A stretch of DNA of 33,125 nucleotides. It comes from JBKBMT01 sp046295655 (GTDB lineage: Bacteria; Pseudomonadota; Alphaproteobacteria; Rhodobacterales; Rhodobacteraceae). A program made the translations under genes and the position numbers. Below, piece by piece: positions 1 through 8,385 of this stretch (position 1 is its first letter; the number at the start of each line of letters is the position of its first letter). Below the pieces are notes generated by a model. The model made no database searches. It was given only the letters and a program-made list of their open reading frames with translations, and was not told where the DNA came from. The DNA lies in NCBI GenBank assembly GCA_046295655.1, contig JBKBMT010000033.1, positions 1 to 33,125 of the forward strand. Reading direction: 5' to 3'.

Positions 1-842
1 CCGTAGAAGGACAGCATTGCGCGGTGATGGGCGCAGACCAGTTCGGCCAGCGCCGTGCCGCGCGGCTCGGCAGGTCCCGGCGCACCGGTCAGGGCTGCGG
101 CGATCCGGGCCGGCAACCACGGGCGGCCCTGCGCGCCGCGCCCGATCATGACCCCGGCCGCACCCGAGGCGGCAAGCGCCGCCCGGGCCGATGCGACATC
201 GGTGATGTCGCCGTTGGCAACGACCGGCAGGGCCGTGGCCGCCACCACGGCACCGATCGCGCCCCAGTCCGCGCGGCCGGTGTAGAACTGGCACCGGGTC
301 CGGCCGTGCACGGTGATCATCCGCACCCCCGCGGCCTCGGCCCGCCGCGCAATTTCCGCAGCATTGAGGTTGTCATGGTCCCACCCGAGCCGCATCTTGA
401 GCGTCACGGGGACCGCAACCGCGGCTGCCACCGCCTCGATCAGCCGCAACGCATGGTCCGGCTCGCGCATCAGGGCCGAACCGCAGGCGCCGTTGCCGCC
501 CGCGGCCGTGACGCGCTTTGCAGGGCAGCCCATGTTGATGTCGATGATCCGCGCGCCCTGCGCTTCGAGATAGCGCGCCGCCTCGGCCATCCAGTGCGGA
601 TCGCGGCCGGCAAGCTGAACCGCCGTCGCCGTCTCGCCAAGCCCCAGCTCGGCCCGCGCCCGCGCCAGCGGCCGGCCCTGCACGACCTCCTGGCTTGCGA
701 TCATCTCCGACACGACCAGGCCGGCCCCGAAGCCCGAGACCAGCCGGCGGAACGGCAGGTCCGTGATCCCCGCCATCGGCGCCAGCAGCACGGGCGGATC
801 GATGCGGCAGTCATCCAGAAGGATCGGCAAAAGCGCGGTCAC
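1..842 (-). CDS. dusB: tRNA-dihydrouridine synthase DusB (NifR3 family), 3' end outside window
   Basis: FMN-dependent reduction of specific uridines in the tRNA D-loop to dihydrouridine, in the cytoplasm. About 280 codons are visible; the C-terminus lies beyond position 1. The translation opens VTALLPILLDDCRIDPPVLL and carries the family hallmarks APMAGITDLPFRR near the start, the active-site loop INMGCPAKRV with the general-acid Cys, LKMRLGWD, and the FMN-phosphate region VVANGDITD followed by GVMIGRGAQGRPW. I chose the GTG at 840-842 because it starts the conserved TIM barrel. An ATG just upstream opens a five-codon frame that stops at TGA. In Rhodobacter-type genomes nifR3 precedes ntrB-ntrC, so ntrB probably lies to the left; that is inference. 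It is divergent from ispDF across 236 bp with no confident promoter visible. Confidence 0.93.
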   Translation of the reverse strand, partial: MTALLPILLDDCRIDPPVLLAPMAGITDLPFRRLVSGFGAGLVVSEMIASQEVVQGRPLARARAELGLGETATAVQLAGRDPHWMAEAARYLEAQGARIIDINMGCPAKRVTAAGGNGACGSALMREPDHALRLIEAVAAAVAVPVTLKMRLGWDHDNLNAAEIARRAEAAGVRMITVHGRTRCQFYTGRADWGAIGAVVAATALPVVANGDITDVASARAALAASGAAGVMIGRGAQGRPWLPARIAAALTGAPGPAEPRGTALAELVCAHHRAMLSFY

Positions 843-1078
843 GAAAGGCTCATTCCCTGGGCGGCTGCCCTGCCTGCAACTGCCCGTCAACTAGGCACGT
901 CGACGGCCGGCGGCAACCGATGCCGACGCGGGGCACTGACGAAACCGATACATGCTCGGGAAGCAGGCAATCAAGTCGTGATCCGCACAACATTTCATCA
1001 TGAGTGTCCTGTCGCCCGCACGATGGACAGCGCGCGCCGGCTGTCCTAGAGCATCGACGGAACTTCGGGCTGGGGGCC

Positions 1079-2215
1079 ATGCGCAGCGCAGCGATCATCG
1101 TAGCCGCCGGGCGCGGGACACGGACGGGCGGCGACCTGCCGAAACAGTGGCAGATGCTGGCCGGCCGGCCGGTACTGGCCCATTCGGTGGCGGCCTTCGC
1201 AGCCGCGGGCATGGACCGGATCGTGCTGGTCCTGCATCCCGACGACATGGACCGCGCCGCGGCCCTGCCCGGGCCGGCCTGCGAGATCGTCGCGGGCGGC
1301 GCTACCCGCAGCGCGTCGGTCAGGGCCGGGCTTGCTGCGGTTGCCGGCACTGCCGATGCGGTGCTGATCCACGACGGGGCAAGGCCGCATCTTGACCCGA
1401 CGCTGGTGCAGCGGCTGATCGCGGCGCTGGACCGGCACGACGGCGCGGCGCCGGCGCTTCCGGTGACCGATGCGCTGTGGTCGGGCGCGGACGGTGTGGT
1501 GACGGCGATCCGCGATCGCGACGGGCTGTTCCGGGCCCAGACACCCCAGGCATTCCGGCTGGCGGCCATCGCGGCGGCCCATGCGGCGCATTCCGGCGAG
1601 GCCGCGGACGACGTGGCGGTGGCGCTTGACGCCGGCCTTTCGGTTGCCATCGTGCCGGGCGACGAGGACAATCTGAAGATCACATGGCCGGGCGATCTGG
1701 ACCGGGCCGAACGGATCCTGAGGGCAAGGGGCGACATGGACATCCGCACCGGAAACGGCTTCGACGTGCACCGCTTCGGTCCCGGCGATCACGTCATGCT
1801 CTGCGGCGTCCCGGTGCCGCACGACCGCGGCCTTCAGGGCCATTCGGATGCCGACGTGGGGATGCATGCCCTGACCGACGCGATCTACGGAGCGCTGGCG
1901 GAGGGCGACATCGGCCGGCATTTCCCGCCGTCGGACCCGCAGTGGAAGGGCGCCGACAGCCGCATCTTCCTGGCCCATGCGGCGGGGCTGGCGCGGGAGC
2001 GCGGCTTTCGCCTGACCCATGCCGACGTGACGCTGATCTGCGAGCGCCCGAAGATCGGCCCCCACGCGGCGGCGATGCAGTCGGCGCTGGCGATCGTCTT
2101 GGGCCTCGACCCGGCGCGGGTGTCGGTGAAGGCCACGACATCGGAACGCCTGGGGTTCACGGGGCGCGAGGAGGGGATTGCGGCCATGGCCACCGCGACA
2201 CTGGTGAGGCCGTGA
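1079..2215 (+). CDS. ispDF: Bifunctional IspD/IspF (MEP cytidylyltransferase / MEcPP synthase)
   Basis: Two steps of the non-mevalonate isoprenoid pathway in one 378-residue polypeptide. The N-terminal IspD domain (about 1-220) transfers CMP from CTP to methylerythritol phosphate. It shows the nucleotide-binding segment AAIIVAAGRGTRTG followed by LPKQW, and later LIHDGARP. The C-terminal IspF domain (from about residue 221, MDIRTGNGFDVHRFG) forms the cyclic diphosphate, with DVHRF metal ligands, GHSDADVGMHALTDA, and the closing KATTSERLGFTGREEG. The open frame extends 25 codons further upstream, but the ATG at 1079 gives the canonical IspD N-terminus. Fusion of the two enzymes is common in alphaproteobacteria. 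The stop overlaps the pgpA start as GTGA. Confidence 0.97.
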   Translation: MRSAAIIVAAGRGTRTGGDLPKQWQMLAGRPVLAHSVAAFAAAGMDRIVLVLHPDDMDRAAALPGPACEIVAGGATRSASVRAGLAAVAGTADAVLIHDGARPHLDPTLVQRLIAALDRHDGAAPALPVTDALWSGADGVVTAIRDRDGLFRAQTPQAFRLAAIAAAHAAHSGEAADDVAVALDAGLSVAIVPGDEDNLKITWPGDLDRAERILRARGDMDIRTGNGFDVHRFGPGDHVMLCGVPVPHDRGLQGHSDADVGMHALTDAIYGALAEGDIGRHFPPSDPQWKGADSRIFLAHAAGLARERGFRLTHADVTLICERPKIGPHAAAMQSALAIVLGLDPARVSVKATTSERLGFTGREEGIAAMATATLVRP

Positions 2216-2700
2216 TCCGCGCGCTGGTCACCTTCGGCTATGTCGGGCTCCTGCGCCCGGCGCCCGGCACCTGGGGATCCCTTGCGGCTGTGCTGACGGG
2301 TCTTGCGATCCTGCGGTTTGCGGGCTTCCCCGCGCTGGTCGCGGCCACGGCCGCGGTCACGGCGCTCGGATTCTGGGCGGTGGACCGGGCGGTGGCGGGA
2401 CAGGCCGACAAGGACCCGTCGGAGATCGTGATCGACGAGGTGGCGGGCCAGTGGCTGGCGCTCCTGTTCCCGGCCGCAGCCTTCTGGTGGCAGGGCTGGC
2501 AGGGCTGGCTGCCCTGGCCGGCACCGGTTGCGGCCTTCATCCTCTTCCGGCTGTTCGATGTCTGGAAACCCTGGCTGGTCGGCCGGGCGGATCGGCGGGG
2601 CGACGCGGCGGGGGTGATGCTGGACGATCTGTGGGCCGGGTTGTTCGCGGGGCTTGCGACCCTTGCCGCGGCCGCCCTGGCCCACGGGATGGTGATGTGA
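2212..2700 (+). CDS. pgpA: Phosphatidylglycerophosphatase A
   Basis: Membrane phosphatase that dephosphorylates phosphatidylglycerol phosphate to phosphatidylglycerol. It has 162 residues, normal for PgpA. Recognisable blocks are GTWGSL near the N-terminus, the acidic segment DPSEIVIDEVAGQW typical of the active site, and FRLFDVWKPW. Hydrophobic stretches (for example LAAVLTGLAIL, LVAATAAVTALGFWAV, LFAGLATLAAAALAHG) fit a small multi-helix inner-membrane protein. The GTG start at 2212 overlaps the ispDF stop by 4 bp, and its own stop overlaps the next GTG start in the same way, so the three genes are probably translationally coupled. Confidence 0.93.
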   Translation: MIRALVTFGYVGLLRPAPGTWGSLAAVLTGLAILRFAGFPALVAATAAVTALGFWAVDRAVAGQADKDPSEIVIDEVAGQWLALLFPAAAFWWQGWQGWLPWPAPVAAFILFRLFDVWKPWLVGRADRRGDAAGVMLDDLWAGLFAGLATLAAAALAHGMVM

Positions 2701-3185
2701 GTCGGGCAGCCCGGATCCTGCGGCTGGCGCGGCACCAGGGTGCCCGTCTTGCGACCGCCGAAAGCTGCACCGGAGGGATGGTCGCCGCTGCGCTGACCGC
2801 CGTTCCGGGGTCGTCGGCGGCATTCCTGGGCGGCCTCGTGACCTATTCCAATGCGGCGAAGTCGGAGCTCCTCGGGGTGCGCGGGGCGACGCTTGCCGCC
2901 CATGGTGCGGTGTCCGAAGAGGTCGCGCGCGAGATGGCCGACGGCGCGCGGGCCCGCATCGGCGCAAGCCATGCCGTCGCAATCACCGGGATCGCGGGGC
3001 CCGGCGGATCCGAGTTCAAGCCCGAGGGCAGGGTCTGTTTCGCACTTGCCGGACCGCAGGGAACATGGAGCGAGACCCGGGACTTCGGCGCGCGGGGGCG
3101 GGCCGCGGTGCGGCGGATGTCGCGCGATCATGCGCTGGAACTGCTGATCCGCGCGTTGGATCGCCGAGCCGACCCTGAACGCTGA
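2697..3185 (+). CDS. pncC: CinA C-terminal-type nicotinamide-nucleotide amidohydrolase (PncC)
   Basis: Deamidates nicotinamide mononucleotide to nicotinic acid mononucleotide in pyridine-nucleotide recycling. The 162-residue product matches the stand-alone CinA C-terminal domain: ATAESCTGG (catalytic Ser region), YSNAAKSELLGV, HGAVSEEVAREMA, AITGIAGPGG and the closing region RDHALELLIRAL. There is no N-terminal molybdopterin-binding-like CinA domain. The GTG at 2697 overlaps the pgpA stop (GTGA). It is the last gene of the ispDF-pgpA-pncC operon and is followed by a GC-rich hairpin before the convergent amidohydrolase. Confidence 0.92.
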   Translation: MSRAARILRLARHQGARLATAESCTGGMVAAALTAVPGSSAAFLGGLVTYSNAAKSELLGVRGATLAAHGAVSEEVAREMADGARARIGASHAVAITGIAGPGGSEFKPEGRVCFALAGPQGTWSETRDFGARGRAAVRRMSRDHALELLIRALDRRADPER

Positions 3186-3242
3186 GGGGGGCTCCCGCAC
3201 CCCGGCAGCGCCGCCCCGCGGCGCATCCGGGCCTTGGGCCCG

Positions 3243-3265
3243 GCCGGGCGCCTGCGGCGCCCGGC
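3243..3265. terminator. GC hairpin between convergent genes (possible bidirectional terminator)
   Basis: A perfect 10-bp inverted repeat GCCGGGCGCC / GGCGCCCGGC with a 3-nt TGC spacer, between the pncC stop and the stop of the convergent amidohydrolase. There is no T-tract on either side, so termination is inferred from position and stem strength. Confidence 0.5.
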
Positions 3266-3274
3266 ACGGGGGTC

Positions 3275-4441
3275 TCAGGTGGCAGGCATCCGCGCCTCGA
3301 CCATGCCGGCCAGCCAGGAGGCGCCGTAGGGGATCACGTTGTCGTCGAAATCGTAGGCCGGATGATGCACCGACGCGGTATCGCCGTTGCCGACGAGGAT
3401 ATAGGCGCCCGGCCGTTCCTCGAGCATGTAGGCGAAATCCTCGCCCCCCATCAGCGGCGGCACGTCGAGCACCTCGCGCCCCGAGACGGCGGCGGCGACG
3501 GCGGCGGCATGGCGTGTCTCGGTGTCGTGATTCACCATCACCGGATATCCGCGGATCCACTCCACGGTAGCCGTCGCACCAAAGGCGGCCGGCAGATGCG
3601 CGCAGACGGCGCGGATCCGCGCCTCGGTCTGCTCGCGCACCGCCTGCTCGAGCGTGCGCACCGTGCCCTTAAGCTCGACCGTCTGGGGAATGACATTGAA
3701 CGCCTCGGACGCGGTGCGGAACGAGGTCACCGAGACCACGACGTTCTTGAGCGGGTCGGTCATCCGCGCCGCGATTGTCTGCAGCGCCGTCACCAGCTGC
3801 GCGGCGACAACCGTGGTGTCGATCGTCTCGTGCGGCTTGGCGGCATGGCCGCCGCGGCCCTCGACGATGATCCGGAACTGGTCGGTGGCGGCGAAGAAAG
3901 GGCCGGGCCGGATCGCGAACTGGCCCACCGGAATGCCGGGCATGTTGTGCAGGCCATAGACCTCCTGCACCCCCCAGCGGTCCATCATCCCGTCGGCGCA
4001 CATCTCGCGCCCGCCGCCCCCGCCCTCCTCGGCCGGCTGGAAGATCACCACCGCGGTGCCGTCGAAGTTGCGCGTCTCGGAAAGGTATTTCGCCGCCCCC
4101 AGCAGCATCGCGGTGTGGCCGTCATGACCGCAGGCATGCATCGCGCCCGGGGTGCGCGAGGCATGCGGCGCGCCGGTTGCCTCGGTGATCGGCAGCGCGT
4201 CCATGTCGGCGCGCAGCCCGATCACCCGGCCCGCGCTGTCGCTGCGGCCCCGGATGACCGCGACCACCCCGGTGCGGCCGATCCCCGTCACCACCTCGTC
4301 GCAGCCGAATTCGCGCAGCTTCCCGGCGACGATCCCGGCGGTCCGGTGCACCTCGAACAGGATCTCGGGGTGCTGGTGGAAGTCGCGCCTCCAGGCGGTG
4401 ATCTCGGGCAGCAGTTCGGCAAAGCGGTTCTTGACGGGCAT
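3275..4441 (-). CDS. M20-family amidohydrolase (hippurate/N-acyl-amino-acid hydrolase type), copy A
   Basis: Metal-dependent hydrolase of the M20 amidohydrolase group (hippurate hydrolase, IAA-amino-acid hydrolase, N-acyl-L-amino-acid amidohydrolase), probably cytoplasmic. The 388 residues include HPEILFEVHRT near the N-terminus, LRADMDALPI, MHACGHDGHTAMLLGAA (Cys104 and His106 as metal ligands), FQPAEEGG (Glu138/139 region), GLHNMPG (His165), GGHAAKPH of the lid domain, and LMGGEDFAYML with HHPAYDF at the C-terminus. The start at 4441 is preceded by AGAAAGGA. It is a tandem paralog of the next gene upstream, of identical length, with a 14-bp gap between copy B's stop and copy A's start. The exact substrate cannot be read from sequence. 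Confidence 0.93.
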   Translation of the reverse strand: MPVKNRFAELLPEITAWRRDFHQHPEILFEVHRTAGIVAGKLREFGCDEVVTGIGRTGVVAVIRGRSDSAGRVIGLRADMDALPITEATGAPHASRTPGAMHACGHDGHTAMLLGAAKYLSETRNFDGTAVVIFQPAEEGGGGGREMCADGMMDRWGVQEVYGLHNMPGIPVGQFAIRPGPFFAATDQFRIIVEGRGGHAAKPHETIDTTVVAAQLVTALQTIAARMTDPLKNVVVSVTSFRTASEAFNVIPQTVELKGTVRTLEQAVREQTEARIRAVCAHLPAAFGATATVEWIRGYPVMVNHDTETRHAAAVAAAVSGREVLDVPPLMGGEDFAYMLEERPGAYILVGNGDTASVHHPAYDFDDNVIPYGASWLAGMVEARMPAT

Positions 4442-4455
4442 GGGACGGTCCTTTC

Positions 4456-5622
4456 TCAGGCGACGGGCAGGCGCTGTTCGACCAGGGTCGCGAAGAAGCT
4501 GCATCCGGCCGGGATCGCCTCGTCGTTGAAGTCGTAGGCAGGATGGTGGCAATAGGCGGTGTCGCCGTTGCCGAGGAAGATGAAGGCGCCGGGCCGCGCC
4601 TCGAGCATGTAGCTGAAATCCTCGGCCCCCATCAGCGGCGCGATCGACCGGTCCACCGTGCCGGCAACCGCCTCGGCCGCGCGGGCGGCGTGTTCGGTAT
4701 GTTCGGCATGGTTCAGCGTGACCGGATAACCGCGTTCGTACATCACCTCGGCCTCGGCGCCGAACCCCTGCGCCAGGGCAGGCACCATGGCCCGGATGCG
4801 TTCCTCGGCCATGTCGCGCAGCGCGGGGTCGAGCGCCCGCACCGTTCCACGCATCCGCACCTTGTGGGCGATCACGTTGCTGGCGCGGCTGTCGGTCTCG
4901 AAGGTGCCCACGGTCACCACCACGGCGCCGAGCGGATCGGCATTGCGCGCGGCGATCGATTGCAGCGCGACGACGATCTGGCAGGCAACAAGCGTGGTGT
5001 CGATCGACTTGTGCGGCATCGCGGCATGACCGCCCTTGCCCGTCACCACGATCTCGAACTCGTCGGCCGAGGCCAGCAGCGGCCCGGGCCGGATCGCGAA
5101 GGCCCCCACGGGAAGGCTCGGATAGTTGTGCAGGCCATAGACCTCGTCCACGCCGAACCGGTCCATCATGCCGTCCTGGACCATCGCCTGACCGCCTGCC
5201 CCGCCTTCCTCGGCCGGCTGGAAGATCACCACCACCGTGCCGTCGAAGTTGCGGGTTTCGGCCAGATACTTCGCCGCGCCGAGCAGCATCGCGGTATGGC
5301 CGTCATGGCCGCAGGCATGCATCGCGCCGGGCACGGTGCTTGCGTGTTCCGCGCCGGTCGCCTCGTCGATCGGCAGCGCGTCCATATCCGCCCGCAAGCC
5401 GATGGTGCGCCCCGAAGCGTTCGACCGGCCCCGGATGACGCCGACCACGCCGGTGCGGCCGATCCCTGTCACCACCTCGTCGCAGCCGAAGTCACGCAGC
5501 TTCTCGGCCACGATCCCGGCCGTGCGGTGGACCTCGTACATGATCTCGGGGTGACGGTGGAAATCGCGCCGCCAGGCGGTGATCTCGGGCAGCAGTTCGG
5601 CGAAGCGGTTCTTGACGGGCAT
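4456..5622 (-). CDS. M20-family amidohydrolase (hippurate/N-acyl-amino-acid hydrolase type), copy B
   Basis: Second member of the tandem pair, also 388 residues, with all M20 amidohydrolase motifs: HPEIMYEVHRT, LRADMDALPI, MHACGHDGHTAMLLGAA, FQPAEEGG, GLHNYPS, GGHAAMPH, LMGAEDFSYML and HHPAYDF. Against copy A the first 60 residues differ at only 5 positions, while the last 61 aligned residues differ at 22, so similarity is strongly skewed to the 5' end. The few bases upstream of the ATG are also alike. It probably hydrolyses N-acyl amino acids or related amides. The two copies have likely diverged in specificity, because most changes fall outside the metal site. It is separated from the oxidoreductase gene upstream by 146 bp. 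Confidence 0.93.
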   Translation of the reverse strand: MPVKNRFAELLPEITAWRRDFHRHPEIMYEVHRTAGIVAEKLRDFGCDEVVTGIGRTGVVGVIRGRSNASGRTIGLRADMDALPIDEATGAEHASTVPGAMHACGHDGHTAMLLGAAKYLAETRNFDGTVVVIFQPAEEGGAGGQAMVQDGMMDRFGVDEVYGLHNYPSLPVGAFAIRPGPLLASADEFEIVVTGKGGHAAMPHKSIDTTLVACQIVVALQSIAARNADPLGAVVVTVGTFETDSRASNVIAHKVRMRGTVRALDPALRDMAEERIRAMVPALAQGFGAEAEVMYERGYPVTLNHAEHTEHAARAAEAVAGTVDRSIAPLMGAEDFSYMLEARPGAFIFLGNGDTAYCHHPAYDFNDEAIPAGCSFFATLVEQRLPVA

Positions 5623-5708
5623 GAAACGTCCTTTCCGGTTGCCGGCGATGGTGCCCCGGCCTCGCGCCGGCCGCAAGCCCCGGCCCGGCCCCGGCGCGCC
5701 CCGGAAAG

Positions 5709-5726
5709 CCGCCGACGGACCGGCGG
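5709..5726 (-). terminator. Possible terminator hairpin after the FAD oxidoreductase
   Basis: A 6-bp inverted repeat CCGCCG / CGGCGG with a 6-nt loop, 42 nt past the oxidoreductase stop and upstream of copy B of the M20 pair. No T-tract. In DNA this GC-rich a 6-bp repeat can arise by chance. Confidence 0.3.
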
Positions 5727-5768
5727 ACGGGCAGATGCCGGCGACGGCACCGGACGGGGAACCGGTGC

Positions 5769-7109
5769 TCAGAGCGCGGTGCCGAGGTCGATCGGCGTGC
5801 CGTCCGAGAAGCGCGACAGGCGGAACCGGGTCAGGTCGTGCCCTGCCGGCCGGCCCTGCACAAGATCGGCCACGACCCGACCCACCGCCGGCCCGATGCC
5901 GAAGCCGTGTCCGCTCATCCCGGTGGCGACCCACAGGCCGGGCAAGTCCGGCACGGCGTCGATCACCGGCACCACATCGGGCATCGTGTCGATCATCCCG
6001 GCCCAGACCCGGGCGATTGGTATCTCGCCGAGCTGCGGGAAGTCGCGGCGGAACCCGGCCCGGGCGGCCTCGATCGCGCTGCGGTCCGCGGCAGGGTCGA
6101 GCACCCGCAGCCGCTCGAACGGGCTTTCGCCCAGCCAGCGGCGCGGCGTGGTCCAGGCGTCGGGGTACCCCGACGGCGCGGCAGGCCGCAGACGCGTGCT
6201 GCGCCAGTCGCGGCGAAGGATCTTCAGGAACGGACGCAGCGAGGCAAAGGCGTCGCGGCCGATGAAGAAGTCGTGGGTGTCGTTCGGCGCCAGCGTATAG
6301 CCGCCGTCGTCCCGCCTGCGGAACGCATAGGCGCCGGCGCTGAGGGCGCCGTCGAACACCGCGGGCAGCGGTCCGGTGGCGGCCACGGAGGCCAGGACCG
6401 ACAGCTGCGGCAGGTCCACCCGATGCCGCGCCAGGAACAGCCGCGACCAGGCGCCGCCCGCCAGCACCACCCGCGCGGCCCGCACCTTGCCGGCCTCCGT
6501 CTCGACCCCGGCTACCTGCCCCGCGGACAGGTCGAGCCCGCGCACCGCGCAGCCCTCGCGGATCGTCGCGCCCTCGGCCTGTGCCAGCCGCGCGAGTTCG
6601 GGAACGGCAAGGAACGGTTCGGCCCGGGCGTCGGACGCGGTCCAGAGCGCACCCTGCCACTGCGCCGGGGCGGGAAGCATGGCCGCCAGTTCCGCCCGCG
6701 ACAAGAGCCGGCTGTCCACCCCCGAGGCCGCGGCGATCGGCAGCCAGCGGGCGAAGCGCTCCATGTCGGCCGGGGTCCGCGCGGCATAGGCGACGCCGGT
6801 GCGCCGGAAGCCCAGCGCGGCGGCCCCGCAGGACTGGGCATGGCCTTCCCACAGCCGCAGCGCCTCGACCACCAGCGGCAGTTCGGCATCGTCTCGGCCC
6901 TGCTGGCGGATCCAGCCCCAGTTGCGCCCGGATTGCTCGCCGGCGACACGCCCCTTCTCGCACAGGACCACCCGCAGCCCCGCCCGCGCGGCATGAAGCG
7001 CGGTGCAGACCCCGATCACCCCCCCGCCGATCACCGCAAGATCGGCCGCTTCGGGTAGCGGATCGGCAAACCGCAGGCTTCCCTCGGGGATGCCGTGGTT
7101 CACGCGCAA
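5769..7109 (-). CDS. FAD-dependent oxidoreductase (D-amino-acid oxidase / DadA-like, DAO family)
   Basis: Flavoenzyme expected to oxidise a secondary or primary amine or amino acid. It has 446 residues. The dinucleotide-binding motif is ADLAVIGGGVIGV (Gly28-Gly33) with the acidic residue Glu51 ending the second beta strand, followed by the family block SGRNWGWIRQQGRDD. The C-terminal DAO signature is ARVWAGMIDTMPD, then GLWVATGMSGHGFGIGP. The start at 7109 overlaps the stop of the upstream ArgE-like gene by 10 bp, so the two are cotranscribed and probably coupled. Next to two amide hydrolases and a deacetylase, it may oxidise the amino acid released by deacylation; that is inference. No signal peptide. 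Confidence 0.9.
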   Translation of the reverse strand: MRVNHGIPEGSLRFADPLPEAADLAVIGGGVIGVCTALHAARAGLRVVLCEKGRVAGEQSGRNWGWIRQQGRDDAELPLVVEALRLWEGHAQSCGAAALGFRRTGVAYAARTPADMERFARWLPIAAASGVDSRLLSRAELAAMLPAPAQWQGALWTASDARAEPFLAVPELARLAQAEGATIREGCAVRGLDLSAGQVAGVETEAGKVRAARVVLAGGAWSRLFLARHRVDLPQLSVLASVAATGPLPAVFDGALSAGAYAFRRRDDGGYTLAPNDTHDFFIGRDAFASLRPFLKILRRDWRSTRLRPAAPSGYPDAWTTPRRWLGESPFERLRVLDPAADRSAIEAARAGFRRDFPQLGEIPIARVWAGMIDTMPDVVPVIDAVPDLPGLWVATGMSGHGFGIGPAVGRVVADLVQGRPAGHDLTRFRLSRFSDGTPIDLGTAL

Positions 7110-8299
7110 AGCTCCGCGATGATCCCGTCCATGAAGACCCGCCCGGCCTCGAACTGCGCGACGGTCAGGTATTCGTCCGCCTGATGCGCCTGGGCGATGT
7201 CGCCCGGTCCGCAGACTACGGTGGACCAGCCGCGGCTCTGGAACTGCCCTGCCTCGGTGCCGTAGCTGACCACGTGGCTGCCGTTGTCGCCGGTCAGCCG
7301 CCGGGCCAGCGCCTCGGCCGCGCCCTGGGTCTCGGGGGCCAGCGCGGGAACGGTGAAGAAGTGATCGACCGCGATCCCCGTGCCCGGCCGGACTGCGACC
7401 ATGCCGGCGGTGATGCGGGCCGCCTCGGCCCCGATACGGGTCACCCAGTCGGCCGGATCGTCACCCGGAACGGTGCGCACCTCGAGCACGAAACGGCAAT
7501 CGGCGGCGGTGATGTTGTGCGCGGTGCCGCCCTCGATCATGCCGACATGCAGCGTGGTGAAGGGCGGATCGAACGGGACGGCCAGCGGACCGGGCGGCAG
7601 CGCCTGCAATTCGGCATTACGCTCGTTCACCCAGCCGATCAGCCGCGCGGCTTCCATGATCGCGCTGACGCCCTGCGGCAGCAGCGAGGAATGCACCTCG
7701 AACCCGCGGGCATGGATGCGGAACCCCGCTCCGCCCTTGTGGCCGGTGACGACGCGCATCATGGTCGGCTCGCCGACGATTGCCGCCGCCGCGCGCGGCA
7801 GGCCCAGCATCGCCTCGGCCAGATCGGCCACCGCCATGCAGCCCAGCTCCTCGTCGAAGCTCAGGGCAAGCTGCAGGGGCCGCCGCAGCGGGGCGCGGGC
7901 CGCCCGCACCAGCGCCGCGACGGCGAGCGCGTCGAACCCCTTCATGTCGCAGGTGCCGCGGCCGTACAGGCGACCGTCGCGTTCGGTCAGCACCCATGGG
8001 GCGGTCGTCCAGGCCTGCCCGTCCACCGGCACCACGTCGGTATGCCCCGACAGCAGGACGCCCCCGGGCACCTTCGGCCCCACCTGCGCGAACAGATGCG
8101 CCTTCGCGCCGCAGGGCGAGGGCACCCGCGACGCGACGATCCCGTGACCCGCCAGATAGCGCTCTACCCAGTCCACCAGCGGCAGGTTGGTCTCGCGGCT
8201 GACGGTCGGAAAGGCAATCAGAGCGGCCAGCACCTCGCGGTCGGAAAGTACCGCGCCGGCGGGCGGAATCTCGGGAAGCAGGTCGCCGCGTCGTGTCAT
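7100..8299 (-). CDS. argE: ArgE-like acetylornithine deacetylase / M20 peptidase
   Basis: Zn-dependent N-acetyl-L-ornithine deacetylase type enzyme of 399 residues. Visible M20 ligands and catalytic residues are LLSGHTDVVPVDG (His86, Asp88), YGRGTCDMKGFDA (Asp118), SFDEELGCMA (Glu150/151), IVGEPTMM (Glu178) and a C-terminal His in IAQAHQADEY. SYGTEAGQFQ is also typical of ArgE. I chose the ATG at 8299 (MTRRGDLLPE); the frame is open further upstream but not conserved-looking there. Its stop overlaps the FAD oxidoreductase start. In this catabolic setting it may act on N-acetyl amino acids other than ornithine, so the symbol is by family. Confidence 0.88.
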   Translation of the reverse strand: MTRRGDLLPEIPPAGAVLSDREVLAALIAFPTVSRETNLPLVDWVERYLAGHGIVASRVPSPCGAKAHLFAQVGPKVPGGVLLSGHTDVVPVDGQAWTTAPWVLTERDGRLYGRGTCDMKGFDALAVAALVRAARAPLRRPLQLALSFDEELGCMAVADLAEAMLGLPRAAAAIVGEPTMMRVVTGHKGGAGFRIHARGFEVHSSLLPQGVSAIMEAARLIGWVNERNAELQALPPGPLAVPFDPPFTTLHVGMIEGGTAHNITAADCRFVLEVRTVPGDDPADWVTRIGAEAARITAGMVAVRPGTGIAVDHFFTVPALAPETQGAAEALARRLTGDNGSHVVSYGTEAGQFQSRGWSTVVCGPGDIAQAHQADEYLTVAQFEAGRVFMDGIIAELCA

Positions 8300-8385
8300 G
8301 GGTGACAGCCGTAGCGACCGGCGGTGTGCCGCGCAAGGGCGCTGCGGGGGCTGCATCCGTGGCGGCAGATCGTGCAGCCATCCCG

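Noticed and set aside
840..860. Tiny ATG-initiated frame just before dusB (five codons, then TGA)
   Set aside because: Too short and not linked to any attenuation structure; the GTG start of dusB fits the family.
4456..6963. A single 835-codon frame that would fuse the copy-B amidohydrolase to an upstream extension
   Set aside because: The first 447 codons are antisense-like, Arg/Gly-rich and overlap the FAD oxidoreductase in another frame. Copy B has its own start and ribosome-binding site at 5622.
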